64,000 bases of DNA from Symsagittifera roscoffensis (lineage: Eukaryota; Xenacoelomorpha; Acoela; Convolutidae). Location of the stretch: the NCBI RefSeq assembly GCF_963678635.1, contig NC_087069.1, positions 13,235,460 through 13,299,459 of the forward strand, given 5' to 3'. Every line of letters begins with the position of its first letter. The stretch's first letter is position 1. Shown piece by piece: positions 11,029 to 23,970 of this stretch. Under the pieces are notes generated by a model. It was not told where the DNA came from. It worked only from the letters and a program-made list of their open reading frames with translations, and ran no database searches. Position numbers and translations under genes: made by a program.

Positions 11029-11663
11029 CTTTCGCTTTTGCACTGTCAACCGAAAAGACTTGATGTTTTTGATATTTTTTCAAAAAAAACAAGCGAAGTC
11101 TTTCAAATAGTTACCTAGATAATGCCCCGTGCCGCTAAAACAAAAAGAGTTCAACAAAAAAGGCCTCGACAAAATTAGTTCTTAGAATAAAATATATTCA
11201 ACTGGGAACCAAAAAATGAGTATATTGATTAAGGCGCCAATAATTCAAAAATGGTTTTAAGTTTGAATGAATAAAAATGGAGAACATTGAGTGAACAAAT
11301 TTAAGTGAAATGGAGACTACATTAAATTTGTAGCTGACCAACCCGGGCTGATTTCCATACAAAAAGCGCTAGGCATACATTTTCAAACGTGGAGCTATTG
11401 AAAAAAAACGCTCGGTACATAAATTTATACTCTAAATTTTTATGAACAGCTTTTTAAAAAAAAAAAATTTTCCTCTAGAACAAAGAGGACGGTCATAGTT
11501 GATACACAACATGCAAGGGCATTCAAATTAACTTTAAAGACTACAAACTCCAGAAAAAATGAAGCATCTTTTGTTTAACGAAAAATGATAGTAAAACAAT
11601 TTTTTACTATGAAAACTACATAACTAGCAAACTTTCCAAAAACTCTTAAAAAAGAAATCATAT
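11029..11663. other. No gene recognised
   Basis: AT-rich sequence with poly-A stretches and no supportable feature. Confidence 0.5.
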
Positions 11664-11840
11664 CAGGGATGGATTTAGAAGGGGGACGAGGAGAGACGCC
11701 CTTCCCTCTCTGATTTCAACCAACTGCCGACCCAAATGGTCCCCCTTTTGCTACTGTTTTGAGATATCCAGATTTGGTGAAGGACCCTGAAAAGTTTTCT
11801 AAAGACGCCTTTGACGCCAGTGTATACGCCCTTGAATCAT
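11664..11840 (+). mobile_element. hAT-like MITE, 5' fragment
   Basis: Starts CAGGGATGGATTTAG and keeps family landmarks (CTGCCGACCCAAATGGTCCC, then AAAGACGCCTTTGACGCCA.TGTATAC). It breaks off mid-element, so no TSD. Confidence 0.7.
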
Positions 11841-12784
11841 ATATAGGTTTTTTAGTCGCAGAATTATTACTATGCTTAAGCAAACATTTTTCAAATAAAA
11901 TCTGTAATTTTGTTTATAAAGTAGTCTTTTAGTTCGCTAATTTTTTTAAAGTTTCCTGACAACAACCTTTGGATTGGCCCAGTTACCTCTAAAGGCTCTG
12001 AGATCAGAAAGATCAAAAACTTATGGATAACTCGTTGAACTTATTCAGTTCAAAATTGAAAGTCGATACCATACAATGAAGATCAGTTTTGTTTGACAAG
12101 TATTATGTTTTTTTTTGTAGTTGTTACAATTTTGTTGGCTTTTCTTGGTTCCCTTACATTTTGTTAAATGCCCAATTCGTTTGTAAAAGGCGGAGTCATA
12201 AATCACACCAAAATTGGCAGAGCCGAAGTAGCTTGTTTTTCTTAACAATCTGGGAAACGAAACCGTTGAGAAGGTTGAAGTTATGCCTTCCATTGAAACC
12301 CACCGATAGCCTTAAATGAGCTACTGTCCGATGCAAGGCTTAGTGGGGTAAGTTCTGTAACTTAGTTTAAGTACAACCCCATGAGCACCATAAAAAGACT
12401 TATGTATTGGTCGCTTAACTGTCACTCTCGACGAAAGAGAAATTAGGTCATATAGCCGTTCGCGCATGGTCAAGAACAGTAACTAAGTACAGGGCTTTTA
12501 AGTGGAGCTTCGTTTACTTAGATCAAACATAACCATGGATCGGGAAATCATATTGTGCAAAAGAAGTTTTTAGGCCACTATTAAGGTGTTGCCCATGGTT
12601 CCCTTAATTGGGTTAGCAACCCCATATAAAGGTTTAATAATACCTATTTGGCAGTGACCGTTAATAAAGGATTCATAACGCACGTAGGATAATAGTATTT
12701 GGTGAAATATACTAGTATTTCATACTAGAAAAAATCAATTTTCAAACTGAGTTTAGGTCCACTTTTGTAATTCAACGCAAAAGC
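11841..12784. other. No gene recognised
   Basis: Slightly less AT-biased than its neighbours, with overlapping short frames on both strands near 12045-12319. None has start context, length or motifs supporting a gene. Confidence 0.4.
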
Positions 12785-13344
12785 AACAATGCTCGTATCA
12801 GGGCAAAGCCCTGAATATTCCGACTGCCTTTTAAGGTCTATGGAGCAGTAACAACATGAAAAAACAAAATGTACAAAAAATAAAAGGGATTTTTTTTAAA
12901 TTGAGATTTTTTAAAATCTTTTTTGAAAATCATCCCCGTTCACGCCATATAAAATTCAAAGTGATAGATATGGCTCATAGTAACCAATCAATTATGACAA
13001 ATAAGCTTCCTTCAACCAATTTAGAACGATTTCTATGACGGATTAATTCTCCGCTTACGCGTTGATAGCACGAAATTTATCACGCGTATATTGTCCCAAA
13101 TTGGCACAAAATGGCAATCTTTAAACTTGACAAAAATTGATCACGGGTCAAAGATTTTTTCAAAATTAAGCTCAACCCAACAATACCTTTTGAATGATGT
13201 AAAAAAATTCGAAAAAAAGTTCAATACCTTTTGAATGATGTAAAAAAATTCGAAAAAAAGTTTAGTTAAAAAGTCGAAATTTGTCTGGAGAAAAAACCAA
13301 CCTGAGAACAAATTTTCCGTTTCTTCGTTACCAGAGTCGGAATA
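12785..13344 (-). mobile_element. HINE-like element with internal tandem duplication
   Basis: 3' hairpin CAGGGCAAAGCCCTG (loop AAA) at the left, decayed 5' hairpin at the right (CGTTACCAGAGTCGGAATAA). A segment of about 42 bp ending in TTCGAAAAAAAGTT is repeated in tandem at about 13178-13262. Confidence 0.75.
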
Positions 13345-13504
13345 ATAACGCCACGGTAAATCATGCCTCTAATTTAAGTCTTTGATATGTATATTTCAAT
13401 TTGAATTAAGCTAAACCTCCCAGAAATTGGTCTGCACCGAGGTAACTGCTCGAAACTTCTGATAATTTTTTTTATTTTTTAGTATCCCCTGGCTTTCAGT
13501 TTGA

Positions 13505-14096
13505 TTATTGTAATGAAAGTAACGGTATCTTGTGCTTGAGTAGGTTTCACTTTCTTCAGATTTTTTTTTGAAAATTTAACTAGCCATTTTTGACGGGATT
13601 TTTTTATATCATTCAAAAGCTAATATTGTCCTGAGCTTAAATTTGAAAAGATATTTAACCTTTGATCATTTTTCGTAAAATTTTGTGGGTTTAAAGATTG
13701 CCAATTTAGCTAATTTGGGACAATTACAGCGCAATATAATTCGAGGTTTCAACGCGCAAGCGGAGATTTAATCTTACAAAAATATATTTATATTTATGTA
13801 TATACATCGTTCCAAATTAAATACATAGTTAAATTTTTATATATGTACATCGTCTTAGAAATCTGTCCATAGTGGTTGAAGGAATCTCATTTACCATAAT
13901 TGCTTTAATACTAGGAGCGATGTTTATCACTCAGTGTTTTATATGGAGTTTGGGGAGATTATTTTTACAAAAAATCTCAAATTAAAAAAAAAATAATCTA
14001 TTTTTTTTTAATTTTTTCAAAATGTTATTATTGTTCCATAGACCTTAAAAGGCCGTCAGAATTTTCAGGGCCTTGCACTGATGCAAGCAGTCATGT
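13505..14096 (+). mobile_element. HINE-like element with an ~80-bp AT-rich insert
   Basis: Family body throughout. Both terminal hairpins are damaged (5' start reduced to GTAATGAAAGTAACGG; 3' CAGGGCCTTGCACTG). About 80 bp of ATATATTTATAT/TATATACATCG-type sequence at about 13773-13850 interrupts the segment after GATTTAATC. Confidence 0.7.
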
Positions 14097-16525
14097 TTAA
14101 TTTTTATCAGCGTTGGAAAATGCCATGACTATATGATTTCTCTCCAAGCTGAGCTCACAAAAACTCTGGGCCGATTGGTTCAGTCTGCGGAAATTTTCAA
14201 ACGTTTACCGTTTTCCCGCTCAAACTTGCCGTGCGAGTTTTTGCTACTACTAATTTCCAAATTTCATTTGAAATGACTGACTCGTTTTTAATCAAAAATA
14301 TCATTTATAGCCGTTCACAAACAGTTACATTTTCTAGCTGTTATTAAAAAAAAACAGCACTAAATTTACCAAAATTTTACCTGCGCCTTAAATATTTCTG
14401 TTCAAATGTTTTTCGTGGAAAAGCTAGCTCGAAACATCAAGTTGGTTGTTTAATGTGGAACAAAAAGGTCAAAACAATGTTTGAAAGTCGCCCCTTCCTC
14501 GAAAGAACCCGATTCATCCCATTACAACTAAGGGTGGCAAATAAAGTATGAAAAAAGTGTTAAAGATGTCGCACTATTGTTATAACACTGGTTTCAAAAT
14601 TTAATATATCAAGTGGAAAAAAAACAACATGGACAATCAACAGTTAAGAGTAAGTTTCCATTGATAAATGGTCAATTCCGTAAAGAAGCATCCAGCTTGA
14701 ATATTTATTTTTTAGCTCTTTTCTAGTCGCTACATTGAGTTTTACAGAACTTCAACTAAACAGCAGTTTATTTAGAATGACTTTTGAAGTTCCAAACTGA
14801 CATATAACGTGTAAGCAAATAGAACAATATTGTGAAAAAACTTTTGGTTGCAAATTTCGTTATGAGCATTTTTAAACTACCTTATATTTTATTTTTACGA
14901 GTTGGTTATGGGAAAGTGTGCTCTGTGTAATATACTTTTTTGCAAGCGTGCGTCAATGAAAATCGAAATTCCTGACATTCATGCAAGGAAATGTTGATGA
15001 AATATACCCGAGGGCAACTTGCTTGCATTTCGAATACCATCATCACAGAAAGAAACTAATCTTTAATCAATGACACGCCCATTGAAGGAAAGATGACACT
15101 TTTTTGATGGCTTTTCTTGAAATTACGTATAATTGTGAATGCTAATTCAGCCTGGGGTTGTTACTCATTCATCGTGCAACTTCAAAAAAGTTGAACAAAT
15201 TTAGTTCAAATGATCAAGGTTACTTGATTGAACGGGGAAAAGTTCTACAAATCCACATTGACAAAAATGTGCAAAAATTGGATTATCCAAGAAAAAGTAT
15301 AATGATTTCAGATCTGTTGTAAGTTTATGTAGTTTAAATAATCAATTATAATGAAGTTTGCTCTAAAATTGTTTTTCTAAATCAAATTTTATACATACTA
15401 TTCACAGGTTGTATTCAGATCATCTACATTTTATAAACAGCCTGTCGAAAATTATTATACTGATTATATCCATATTATAAAGGGACGCTATAAAGATTAT
15501 ATACAGATTATTTAATGATTTTTTATCAATATAAACACAATAAAGATTATATGCTGATTCTCAAAAGGTTCGGATAATTTGTATATAAGTTTACTGACAT
15601 AAAATCATAATAAACGCGTTTCAGTTAAATTTTTGTGCTGATGTTTGATGTGGAAAACAATTGAAACAATTGAAAAAGTTGTGCTGATGTTTGATTTGGA
15701 AAAAAAATTGAAAAAGTGAAAACTGCCCTAAAACAGTTTTGCACAAAATTTTTTTCTTACCGCAGGAACCCTTATATTGCAAAATCTTGGAGGCATCTCA
15801 TGAAAATTGTAGTTTGCGTAAATTGTTTTCTTCAATTGAGTTCATCTCAATAAAACACTGAGGAAGAGCTAACATTTGTGAGAAAAAGTAAATATTGTAG
15901 ATTTTGATTGGTCAATTTTCAACTTCTCACGAACCCTTCAGATTTTAGACATAATAATCACTTTTATTCAAGTGTTACAAACTATTCACATACTATCTAC
16001 GGGTTAAATGAAGATAATCTACAGATTATATACAGGTTTTGTCGAAAAAAAATTGATTATTTTGGCACTTAAGTCAAATTATGATAACTGCAAAAAACTT
16101 AATGTTTTTGAATAGATTCGCTTATCGTTCTCAAAGCGGTTGTAGATAAACTGATTCTATACTTACGTTAATCTGTAAACTTTTCAGTATAAAACAGATT
16201 TTTATGTATTTTTGTCACTGCAAATTGGGCGTGTCAATGCAAAAGGGGACGTAGCATAAAAAAACGCAGACCGCAAAGTCCTTGATTTCAGAGTGAAAGA
16301 AAAATACCGTTCTCGATATATCCGTAAAATTCGATATATTCGTAAGCCATTTAGGGGCGGGCCACATCAGGAAACCGAAACTACATAGTATTTGTGTCGC
16401 TTATATAGGTAACCACAAAAATTAAACACTCAGAAACGTACACTACAACAACTTCCACTCACTAAACAAAAGCTGAATCAAAGATAAATAAAAAATTTCT
16501 GTCGTGAACTTGCTTTTTTAATTTT
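14097..16525. other. No gene recognised; contains scattered GATTATATACAG-type repeats
   Basis: Long AT-rich stretch. The motif GATTATATACAGATTAT and variants recur near 15495, 15545 and 16021. A larger direct repeat (ATACTAT..ACAGGTT...ATCTACA...CTGTCGAAA) links about 15397-15460 with 15983-16057, 586 bp apart. The ends do not look like LTRs (no TG...CA), so I call no element. Confidence 0.45.
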
Positions 16526-17102
16526 TGTTCGGACTTTCGATACGAAAGTAACGGAATATTTCTGCTCGGGGTGAGGTTTTTTTCTTCAGAAAAACTTCGA
16601 CTTTTTAACTAGCCATTTTAGACGGAGTTTTTTTATAGCATTCAAAAGGTATTGTTGTCTTGAGCTTAAATTTGAGAAGATATTTCACCTGTGACCATTT
16701 TTTGTAAAGTTATGGGGGTTTAAAGACTGCCATTTTTGCCAATTTGGTACATTTAACGCACGATTTAATTCGCGCTATTAACGCGTAAGCGGAGATTTAA
16801 TCCGTCCTAGAAATCGTTTCAAATTGGTTGAAGGAAGGTTGTTTGCCATAATTGATTTGTTACTAGAAGCGAAATTTATCACTTTCTACTTTAAATGGCG
16901 TGTGGCGTACTTTAAATGGCGTACTTAAATGGCGTACTTTAAATAATTTCAAAACTTTGAAAAAAAAAACTTTTCATTTTGTTTTATTTCATTTAATTAT
17001 TTTCATTTTTTTACATTTAATTTTTTCATGCTATTTTTGCTTCATATACCTTAAAAGGCAATCGGAACATTCAGGGCTTTGCCCTGATACGAGCAGTCTT
17101 GT
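16526..17102 (+). mobile_element. HINE-like element, near full length
   Basis: From TTGTTCGGACTTTCG to GAGCAGTCTTG with both hairpins intact. The segment GGCGTACTTTAAAT is locally triplicated at about 16895-16945. Confidence 0.85.
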
Positions 17103-17242
17103 TTCATTCTAGATTTCCAAAATTCTTTTTTGAACACGCAGCCTAAGTATTCAACGTATAAATAGCAAAGAGAACCGTAATATTTTCTTCAACCTTCTTA
17201 TTGGACCATATTGGCAATCTTTAAACATCAATAGTTTTGCAA

Positions 17243-17905
17243 CAAGACTGCAATTATATCAAAGTGAAGCCCTGAGAATTCTGAATGCACTTCGAGGACA
17301 AAATAAATTATTTTTTTTGGTGAGAATTCGACCCAAACACCGAAAAAAAATTCTTTCTTTTTTTTCAATATATCCTCCCACACGTTATCTTAAACCACTC
17401 AGAAGTGTGTTAAGCGTCTTTTATTCCTACAGATTGACCAATTGACTTGCTTTATTTCAATTTGGAGCGCGTTTTTGTGCCGCTTCGTGCGCTGCTCAGC
17501 GTGCTACAGAAACGCAAAATATCGCGCGTTTATTATCCTAATTTGGTAGTTTTCAAACCTCCTTAACGTTACAAAAAATGATCACAGGTGAAACACTTTT
17601 TTTTTTAAATTTGAGTTCAACGAAACCATATCTGTCAGATGCTTAGAAAAATTTGTCAAAATGCGTAAATAAAAGGTCAAAAATTGACTGAATAGAAACA
17701 CATAAATGTTTCGCACTTTCTTTGAAAGTCAGACAAAACAAGATCACAGATAAAATATCTTTTCAAAGTTGAGCTCAGGAAATTAATAACTTTTGGACGA
17801 TATACGAAAATTTCGTCAAAATTAGCTAATTAAAAGTCGAAATTTGCCTGGAGAAAAACCACCCGAGCTCAAATATTCAGTCACTTTCTACGAAAGCTGG
17901 AACAA
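17243..17905 (-). mobile_element. Old HINE-like element plus an extra 5'-end fragment
   Basis: A diverged full copy (3' end CAAGACTGCAATTATATC at the left, 5' end near 17736 with TTCTTTGAAAGTC) is followed by a second decayed 5' part at 17737-17905 ending CGAAAGCTGGAACAA. This may be the remainder of an older copy interrupted by the first. Confidence 0.6.
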
Positions 17906-17939
17906 TAAAGCTTTACGGTTTACTAATCCTTGAAGTTTT

Positions 17940-18429
17940 TTGTTCCGACTTTCGATACGAAAGTAACGGAATATTGTGCTCGGGGTTGGTTTTTTTTCTT
18001 CAGATAATTTTCGACTTTTTAACTAGCCTTTTTTTGACGAAATTTTTAAAAATCAATCAAAAGGTATTGTTGTCCTGAGCTTAAATCTGAAAAGATATTT
18101 CACCTGTGATCTTTTTTGTAAAGTTATGGGGGTTTAAAGATTGCCATTTTGGCCAATTTAGGACAATTAACGCGGGATATATTTCGCGCTATTAACGCGT
18201 AAGCGGAGAATTAATCCGTCTTAGAAATCGTTCCAAATTGGTTGAAAGAAGCTAGTTTGCAATAATTTATTTGTTATAAGGAGCGAAATCTATCCTTTCG
18301 TACTTTATATGGCGTGTGGGGGGATGATTTTCAAAAAAAAATTCAAATTAAAAAAAAAATCATATTATTTTATTAAATTTTTTTTTTGTATGTTATTACT
18401 GCTCCATAACCCTTAAAGAGCAGTCTTGT
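17940..18429 (+). mobile_element. HINE-like element lacking the 3' inverted repeat and hairpin
   Basis: Intact 5' end TTGTTCCGACTTTCGATACG and body, but the sequence jumps from CCATAACCCTTAAA straight to GAGCAGTCTTG. It has lost only the block that holds the inverted 10-mer and the GGGC/GCCC hairpin. Confidence 0.8.
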
Positions 18430-18961
18430 TTAATATTCAGTTTGATATCTGCATTTCGTATTTTCATACTTTGCATGAAACTGTACCGATGTTTGTCAAA
18501 TAAGATACCGCCACTAACTTTTACCATCTATCTGAATTGTTGATCAAAGGTCAGTCCATAAAAGATAGATCAAAGTAATTTAGAGAGCGGAAGGTATTTC
18601 TACTAGATCTAAGGTCCGAACTTGAATATAGGTTCCGGATCTAATATCAGAACGTGTCTGAAGCCGTAATAGAATTATATTTCTTGGCAGTACATAAAAA
18701 AGAAAAATTGACCTTTGTTCTGCCCTCGCCTCCACACAGATAGATTTATGGAATATTAGTCAATTTTGTGCAATATCTTAATATCCACTCAAGAAGATGC
18801 GCCTCGAATCAGCAATCCTGCATTGAAGTTATCGTCTCTGTCAAGAAAACGTGTGAACTGTTTCTTTAACACAACTCCCCTTTTTACAGAGCTTTTGTCA
18901 GAACTTCAAACTCTTCAAAAAATTCAAACTCTTGAATAAAAATCATGTATTCTAAAACATA
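18430..18961. other. No gene recognised
   Basis: AT-rich spacer between HINE-like copies; no supportable feature. Confidence 0.5.
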
Positions 18962-19505
18962 CAAGACTACTCGTATCAGGGCGAAGCCCTGAATGTTCCG
19001 ACTGCCTTTTAAGGTTTATGGAGCAGCAGTAATACCATAAAAAAATTAAATTAAATAAAATAAAATGAAAATTTTTTTTTCTAAAATTTGAAATTTTTTA
19101 TGAAAATCATCCCCCCACACGCCATATAAAGTACAAAATGAGAGATTTCGTTCCTTTTAACAAATCAATTATGGCAAGTAAGCTTCGTTCAACCAATTTG
19201 GAACGATTTATAAGACGGATTAAATCTCCGCTTACGCGTTAATAGCGCGAATTATATAGCGCGTTAATTGTCCCAAATTGGTCAAAATGGCCAAAATGGC
19301 AATCTTTAAACCCTCATAACTCTACGAAAAAGGATCACAGGTGAAATTTCTTTTCAAATTTAAGCTCAGGACAACAATACCTTTTGAATGATTTAAAAAA
19401 ATTTCGTCAAAAATTGCTAGTTAAAAAGTCGAAATTTGTCTGAAGAAAAAAAAAACCCACCCCGATCACAAATATTCCGTTACTTTCGTATCGAAAGTCG
19501 GAACA
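18962..19505 (-). mobile_element. HINE-like element, full length
   Basis: About 544 bp with both termini: CAAGACTACTCG and hairpin CAGGGCGAAGCCCTG at the left, CTTTCGTATCGAAAGTCGGA at the right. Very similar to the next copy, only 20 bp away and in the same orientation. Confidence 0.85.
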
Positions 19506-19524
19506 ATAACCCACAAATATTAAA

Positions 19525-20042
19525 CAAGACTGCTCGTATCAGGGCGAAGCCCTGAATGTTCCGACTGCCTCTTAAGGTTTATGGAGCAGTAGTAATAACA
19601 TAAAAAAATTAAATGAAATAAAATAAAATGAAAATTTTTTTTTCTAAAATTTGAAATTTTTTATGAAAATCATCCCCCCCACGCCATTTAAAGTATAAGA
19701 AGATAAATTTCGTTCCTTGTAACAAATTAATTATGGCAAATAAGCTTCGTTCAACCAATTTGGAACGATTTATAAGACGGATTAAATCTCCGCTTACGCG
19801 TTAAGAGCGAATTATATCGCGCGTTAATTGTCCCAAATTGGTCAAAATGGCAATTTTTAAACCCTCATAACTTTACGAAAATTGATCACAGGTGAAATAT
19901 CTTTTCAAATTTAAGCTCAGGACAAAAACACCTTTCGAATGATATAAAAAAAATCCGTCAAAAAGTCGAAATTTGTCTGAAGAAAAAAAAACCCACCCCG
20001 AGCACAAATATTCCGTTACTTTCGTATCGAAAGTCGGAACAA
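19525..20042 (-). mobile_element. HINE-like element, full length
   Basis: Both termini intact. It lies in tandem with 18962-19505, separated by about 20 bp (TAACCCACAAATATTAAA), and shares its poly-A-rich block, suggesting local duplication or adjacent insertion. Confidence 0.85.
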
Positions 20043-20644
20043 ATAGCACTTGTGATAGTGGTTGGATTAGTCATTTATTATATGCTGTCTGTCAACTTAT
20101 AATTTATATCTATTTTAACAATGTGTTCCGAGGTTGCTCATGCAGGAGAAATTGCTTCGAGATGATCATATAAGGAGCTATGCTCGCCCCTAACTGGAGT
20201 TATAACAACAGACAGTAAAATGTATTAATTTCACGCTCTGCTAAAATTTCTTCCTGGTAGTGCTTTCTGACAAGAAAAATCCATTAAGTCCCACTTCAAA
20301 AGAGTCCACAATATGTCCACCAGCATCAAAACAACTCATACAAACTAGGAGTAAGTTCAAAGCATGCAGGCCATTTTTCAATACTTTGTACGTGCATTAA
20401 ATGCAAATCCTTGAAACCCCAGATTAGAGCAACGGATCAAAGCTCATTTAACGTTAACAAGGGCTTTTTATGGTGATATTTTAAAGGCTGAGTTTTTGTG
20501 TCAAATAATGATGGAGCCAAATAGTACCAACATCTACTCTTTAACATGCTTATTGGACTAACTTCATCACATATATCTGTTTTTGTTTTCTATCTTAAAT
20601 CAATGTTTGTTTTGTAACACAATTTGATGAGCAATGATGAAGAC
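20043..20644. other. No gene recognised
   Basis: Mixed-composition spacer with no supportable feature. Confidence 0.45.
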
Positions 20645-21634
20645 AACATTGATCGCATCAGGGCAAAGCCCTGATTGTTTCGACTGCCTTTTAAGTTCTA
20701 GGGGTTTGTATTTGTTAAAAAATTATGAAACTTTCAAAAATCAAAAAATTCAAAACATTTTTGAAAACTTTTCGAAATTCAACCCTCACACGCTATGTAA
20801 AAAACAAAAAATATATAATATTGCATATAGCAAAGTATTGGTTAAATGAAATTGCATGCCTCACTTGAATATTAATTAGCATGCTTCAAATCTGGTCTCA
20901 TAGCAAGAAACACATCGCGCAATAAATGTCCCAAACTAGCAATATTCAAACCCTCATAAAATTAAGACAAGACTGCTCGTATCAGGGCGAAGCTTTGAAT
21001 GTTCCGACTGCCTTTTAAAGTTTATGGAGCAGTAATAACATTTAAAAATTCAATGAAATAAAACAAAATGAAAAAAAAATTTTTTTAAATCATAAAAAGT
21101 ACAAAAGGATAGATTTCGCTCCTTGTAACAAACCAATTATGGCAAATAGGCTTCTTTTAACCAATTTGGAGCGATTTCTAAGATGGATTAACTCTCCGCT
21201 TACGCGTTAATAACGCGAAATATATCGCGCGTTAATTGTCCCAAATTGGCCAAAATGCCAATCTTTAAACCCCCGTAACTTTACGAAAAATGATCACAGG
21301 TGAAATATCTTTTCAAATTTGAGCTCAGAACAACAATACCTTTCGAATGATATAAAAAAATTCCGTCAAAAATGGCTAGTTAAAAAGTCGAAATTTGTCT
21401 GAGGAAAAAAAACCCACCCCGAGCACAAATATTCCGTTACTTTCGTATCGAAAGTCGGAACAAAAACAAATCATAAATGAAAAATCTTTTAAATTTGAGC
21501 TCAATGCAGCAGCATCTCTCAAATGATGAAAAAAAATCTTCAAATTTTGCAAGTTAAAAAGTCGAAAATTGTCTGAAGAAAAAAAATCACTCGAGGAAAA
21601 TTGTTCCGTAACTTTCTTCGAAAGTTGGAACAAA
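20645..21634 (-). mobile_element. Old HINE-like element containing a younger copy
   Basis: Outer element: 20645-20967 (hairpin CAGGGCAAAGCCCTG, CACACGCTATGTAAA, to CCCTCATAAAATTAAGA), resuming at 21463-21634 (AAATCATAAATGAAAAATC to TTCTTCGAAAGTTGGAACAA). The two parts are continuous in family order once the insert is removed. Confidence 0.75.
20968..21462 (-). mobile_element. Young HINE-like element nested in an older copy
   Basis: Complete termini (CAAGACTGCTCGTATCAGGG to CGTATCGAAAGTCGGAACA), about 495 bp. The 3' hairpin is mutated (GAAGCTTTG). It inserted in the same orientation into the CCCTCATAA region of the old copy. Confidence 0.85.
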
Positions 21635-21639
21635 GCAAC

Positions 21640-22862
21640 AATATTGACAGCAGTGGAGCTAATATTTTGACTATTAGCTCTTTTTTTTTCGAAAAATGGC
21701 GGTTCGTGCAGGGTGACAACTAGAATTTTTCTATTGGAATGGTGGATTAAATGGCAGTTTTCAAAGTTCAGCCTTATTGTGGATTCGGATCACGCCTGAA
21801 AGTTTTTTTATGATACAACATTTGACGTTCAGCGAGCTTCTTCGGATCTAGTCAAAATTACCATACAGCATAAAAAAATATTACCATAAGCCGTAAAAAA
21901 AATTGCCATACACCTTACTCGGTTTGACCTGAAAAATGCAAACATACACTTTTCATGCAATTCCGTAAGTACAGAAAATTGCAAGGAAAATCTATGATTG
22001 ATAAGATTTTATAAATGAAAAATGTATGACTAGAATATTTTTACAAAACAGAGAACTGTTTTTCATCTACTTTTTCTTTAAAATTTTGGTTTGAGTTTTT
22101 CTTTCAAATTTTCGTTACCGAACACCATGGCCAAAATCTTGATATTCTAAGGCTTGAGTCACCAAAAGTTTAACGCCGTTGCGTGCACAATGCATTGTCA
22201 TTGAATTCAGTACAGTTGCATCACACAAAACTTTTAATGAAAGTAGCAGTTTCTCATAATGAAAAAAAAACAGGCCAAAAAGCCAACTTTTGAACGTTTA
22301 AGTCAAAACTCTCATTTTTGACACGCACCTCCCTAATTTTAGCATATTTTGGCGCCATAAATTAGTATCAAAAATGAACGCTTTGGGTTGTCAGGGGGTC
22401 AAACCCATGAAAGGCGTCCGGAAATCCAACTGAGGAATTTATCTGAAGGCTTTGAACTATATGGTCTAAACATCGATCGATTTACGCGCACAGTTCCTCT
22501 CGTGCCGACTGTGAACGCATCAAAGCCCCTGATTTCAACTGCCTCTGGTTTCAACTTTTGAAGATAATTATTTAGTAGCTTAACTCGTGGTTGTTTTATT
22601 CAGACCAATTTCGACTCTCTGAGGAAGCGTTTTTGACAAAAATTTTGTAAGTTTCTGCAAAAAAATTGATGCAATTAGCGAGTTAAGATACGTTTCTGTT
22701 TTCGATGTGGTTCAGATTGAGTTTATGCTAAGAATTTTGACCTCGACATTGAATAAAATTAAAGATAACAGGGTTAAAAGATTCAACAAGTTTGTCAATC
22801 GAAAAACAAAACACAAATTATTGATCAGCGAGTATCAAAAAGCCAAAATTAATCAGCATATT
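21640..22862. other. No gene recognised; one decayed hAT-like MITE
   Basis: A decayed reverse-oriented hAT-like MITE body is recognisable at about 22265-22425 (AACAGGCCAAAAAGCC, GACACGCACCTCCC, ATTTTGGCGCCA). The rest is unassigned. Confidence 0.45.
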
Positions 22863-23277
22863 CAGGGGCAAAATTGGGGGGTGGGGGGGGGGGGTTGTCC
22901 CCTCTCAGGGATTCGACCCCCTGGCGACCCAAAGGGTCCCTCTTTTGAACTATTTTTAGACATCCATTTTTTCTGACGGACCCTACAATTTTACTAAGGG
23001 CGCCTTTGGCGCCAATATATACTAATTTGTGGATGGAGCGCGCGCCGAAAAAATGCAATTTTTTGTCAAAATTTTCCCAAAAAGCCTACAAACGCCTTTT
23101 TTGGCCATTTTTTTAAAAGTTTTGCCTGCGGCGCTGAAAAATAGGCCAAAACAGGGAGTTTTAGTCCTCTGGGAGAGTTCGAAAAATCAATTTGGTCGAC
23201 CTAAAAAAGTCGACAAAATTTTTGAACATTTTTGAAAATTTGCCTCACCCCTCGAAAAAATCCTAAATCTGCCCCTT
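22863..23277 (+). mobile_element. hAT-like MITE
   Basis: Starts CAGGGGCAAAATTGGGGG with a long G run and ends CCTAAATCTGCCCCTT. Flanks AGCATATT (22855-22862) and AGTATATC (23278-23285) match at 6 of 8 positions, an aged 8-bp TSD. Internal landmarks: GACCCCCTGGCGACCCAAAG, GGCGCCTTTGGCGCCAATAT, GAGCGCGCGCC, TTTGGTCGACCTAAAA. Confidence 0.8.
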
Positions 23278-23317
23278 AGTATATCCTAAAGTATTCAAAA
23301 AATTTTGTTATTTTTAG

Positions 23318-23731
23318 CAGGGGCGGATTTAGGGGGGCGGGGGGGGGGGGCGGACGCCTCCCCTCCCCCTCAGGGATTCGACCCCCTGCCGACCCAAAAG
23401 GTCCCCCCTTTGATACTTTTTCAGAAATCCATTTTTGGCGGACCGTCCCTAAAATTTTTCTAAAGGCGCCTTTGGCGCCAATATATACTAACTTTGAGGT
23501 GGAGCGCGCGCCAAAAAAAAAGCGTCAAAAAGTGCCCAAAAACGGCTTTTTTGACTGTTTTTTCAAAAATTTGCCAGCGGCGCAGAAAATTTTGCCAAAT
23601 TAAGGGCAAAACAGTGCTTTGGGAGAGCTCGAAAAATCAATTTGGTCGACCTAAAAAAAAGGTCGTCAAAATGTTGGAAAATTTTTTGAAAATCCGATCC
23701 CCCCCTCGAGAAAATCTTAGATCCGCCCCTG
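23318..23731 (+). mobile_element. hAT-like MITE with perfect 8-bp TSD
   Basis: 414 bp between inverted ends CAGGGGCGGATTTAG and TTAGATCCGCCCCTG. It is flanked by perfect ATTTTTAG duplications at 23310-23317 and 23732-23739. The 8-bp TSD and CAGGGG terminus are typical of the hAT superfamily (established knowledge). No transposase, so non-autonomous. Confidence 0.92.
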
Positions 23732-23910
23732 ATTTTTAGGATTTTTTATCAGGCGAGATTCTTAACAGAAAACATAACAGTTTTTTAACAGGCTATCGAT
23801 TGGCTTTTAATAAATATTTAAAGCGAATTCAGTTTCCTCCCTAGTTTTTAATCTGGTTCAGATTGGGTTTATGATAAGATGTTTGATTATTGGCTTGAAC
23901 ATTGATGTTT

Positions 23911-23970
23911 CATATTGTTTTAAGATTAAAAGAGTGTGGATAATATTGTTTTAAGATTAAAAGAGTGTGG
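23911..23970 (+). repeat. Tandem duplication of ~30 bp
   Basis: ATATTGTTTTAAGATTAAAA followed by GAGTGTGGA occurs twice in a row. Confidence 0.8.

Noticed and set aside
15397-16057. Direct repeats 586 bp apart considered as LTRs
   Set aside because: Only ~65 bp long, diverged, no TG/CA ends, no primer-binding site or coding sequence between them.
18962-20042. Regularly spaced repeats considered as a CRISPR-like array
   Set aside because: The repeats are ~520-bp transposon copies, not short repeats with unique spacers, and the DNA is eukaryotic.
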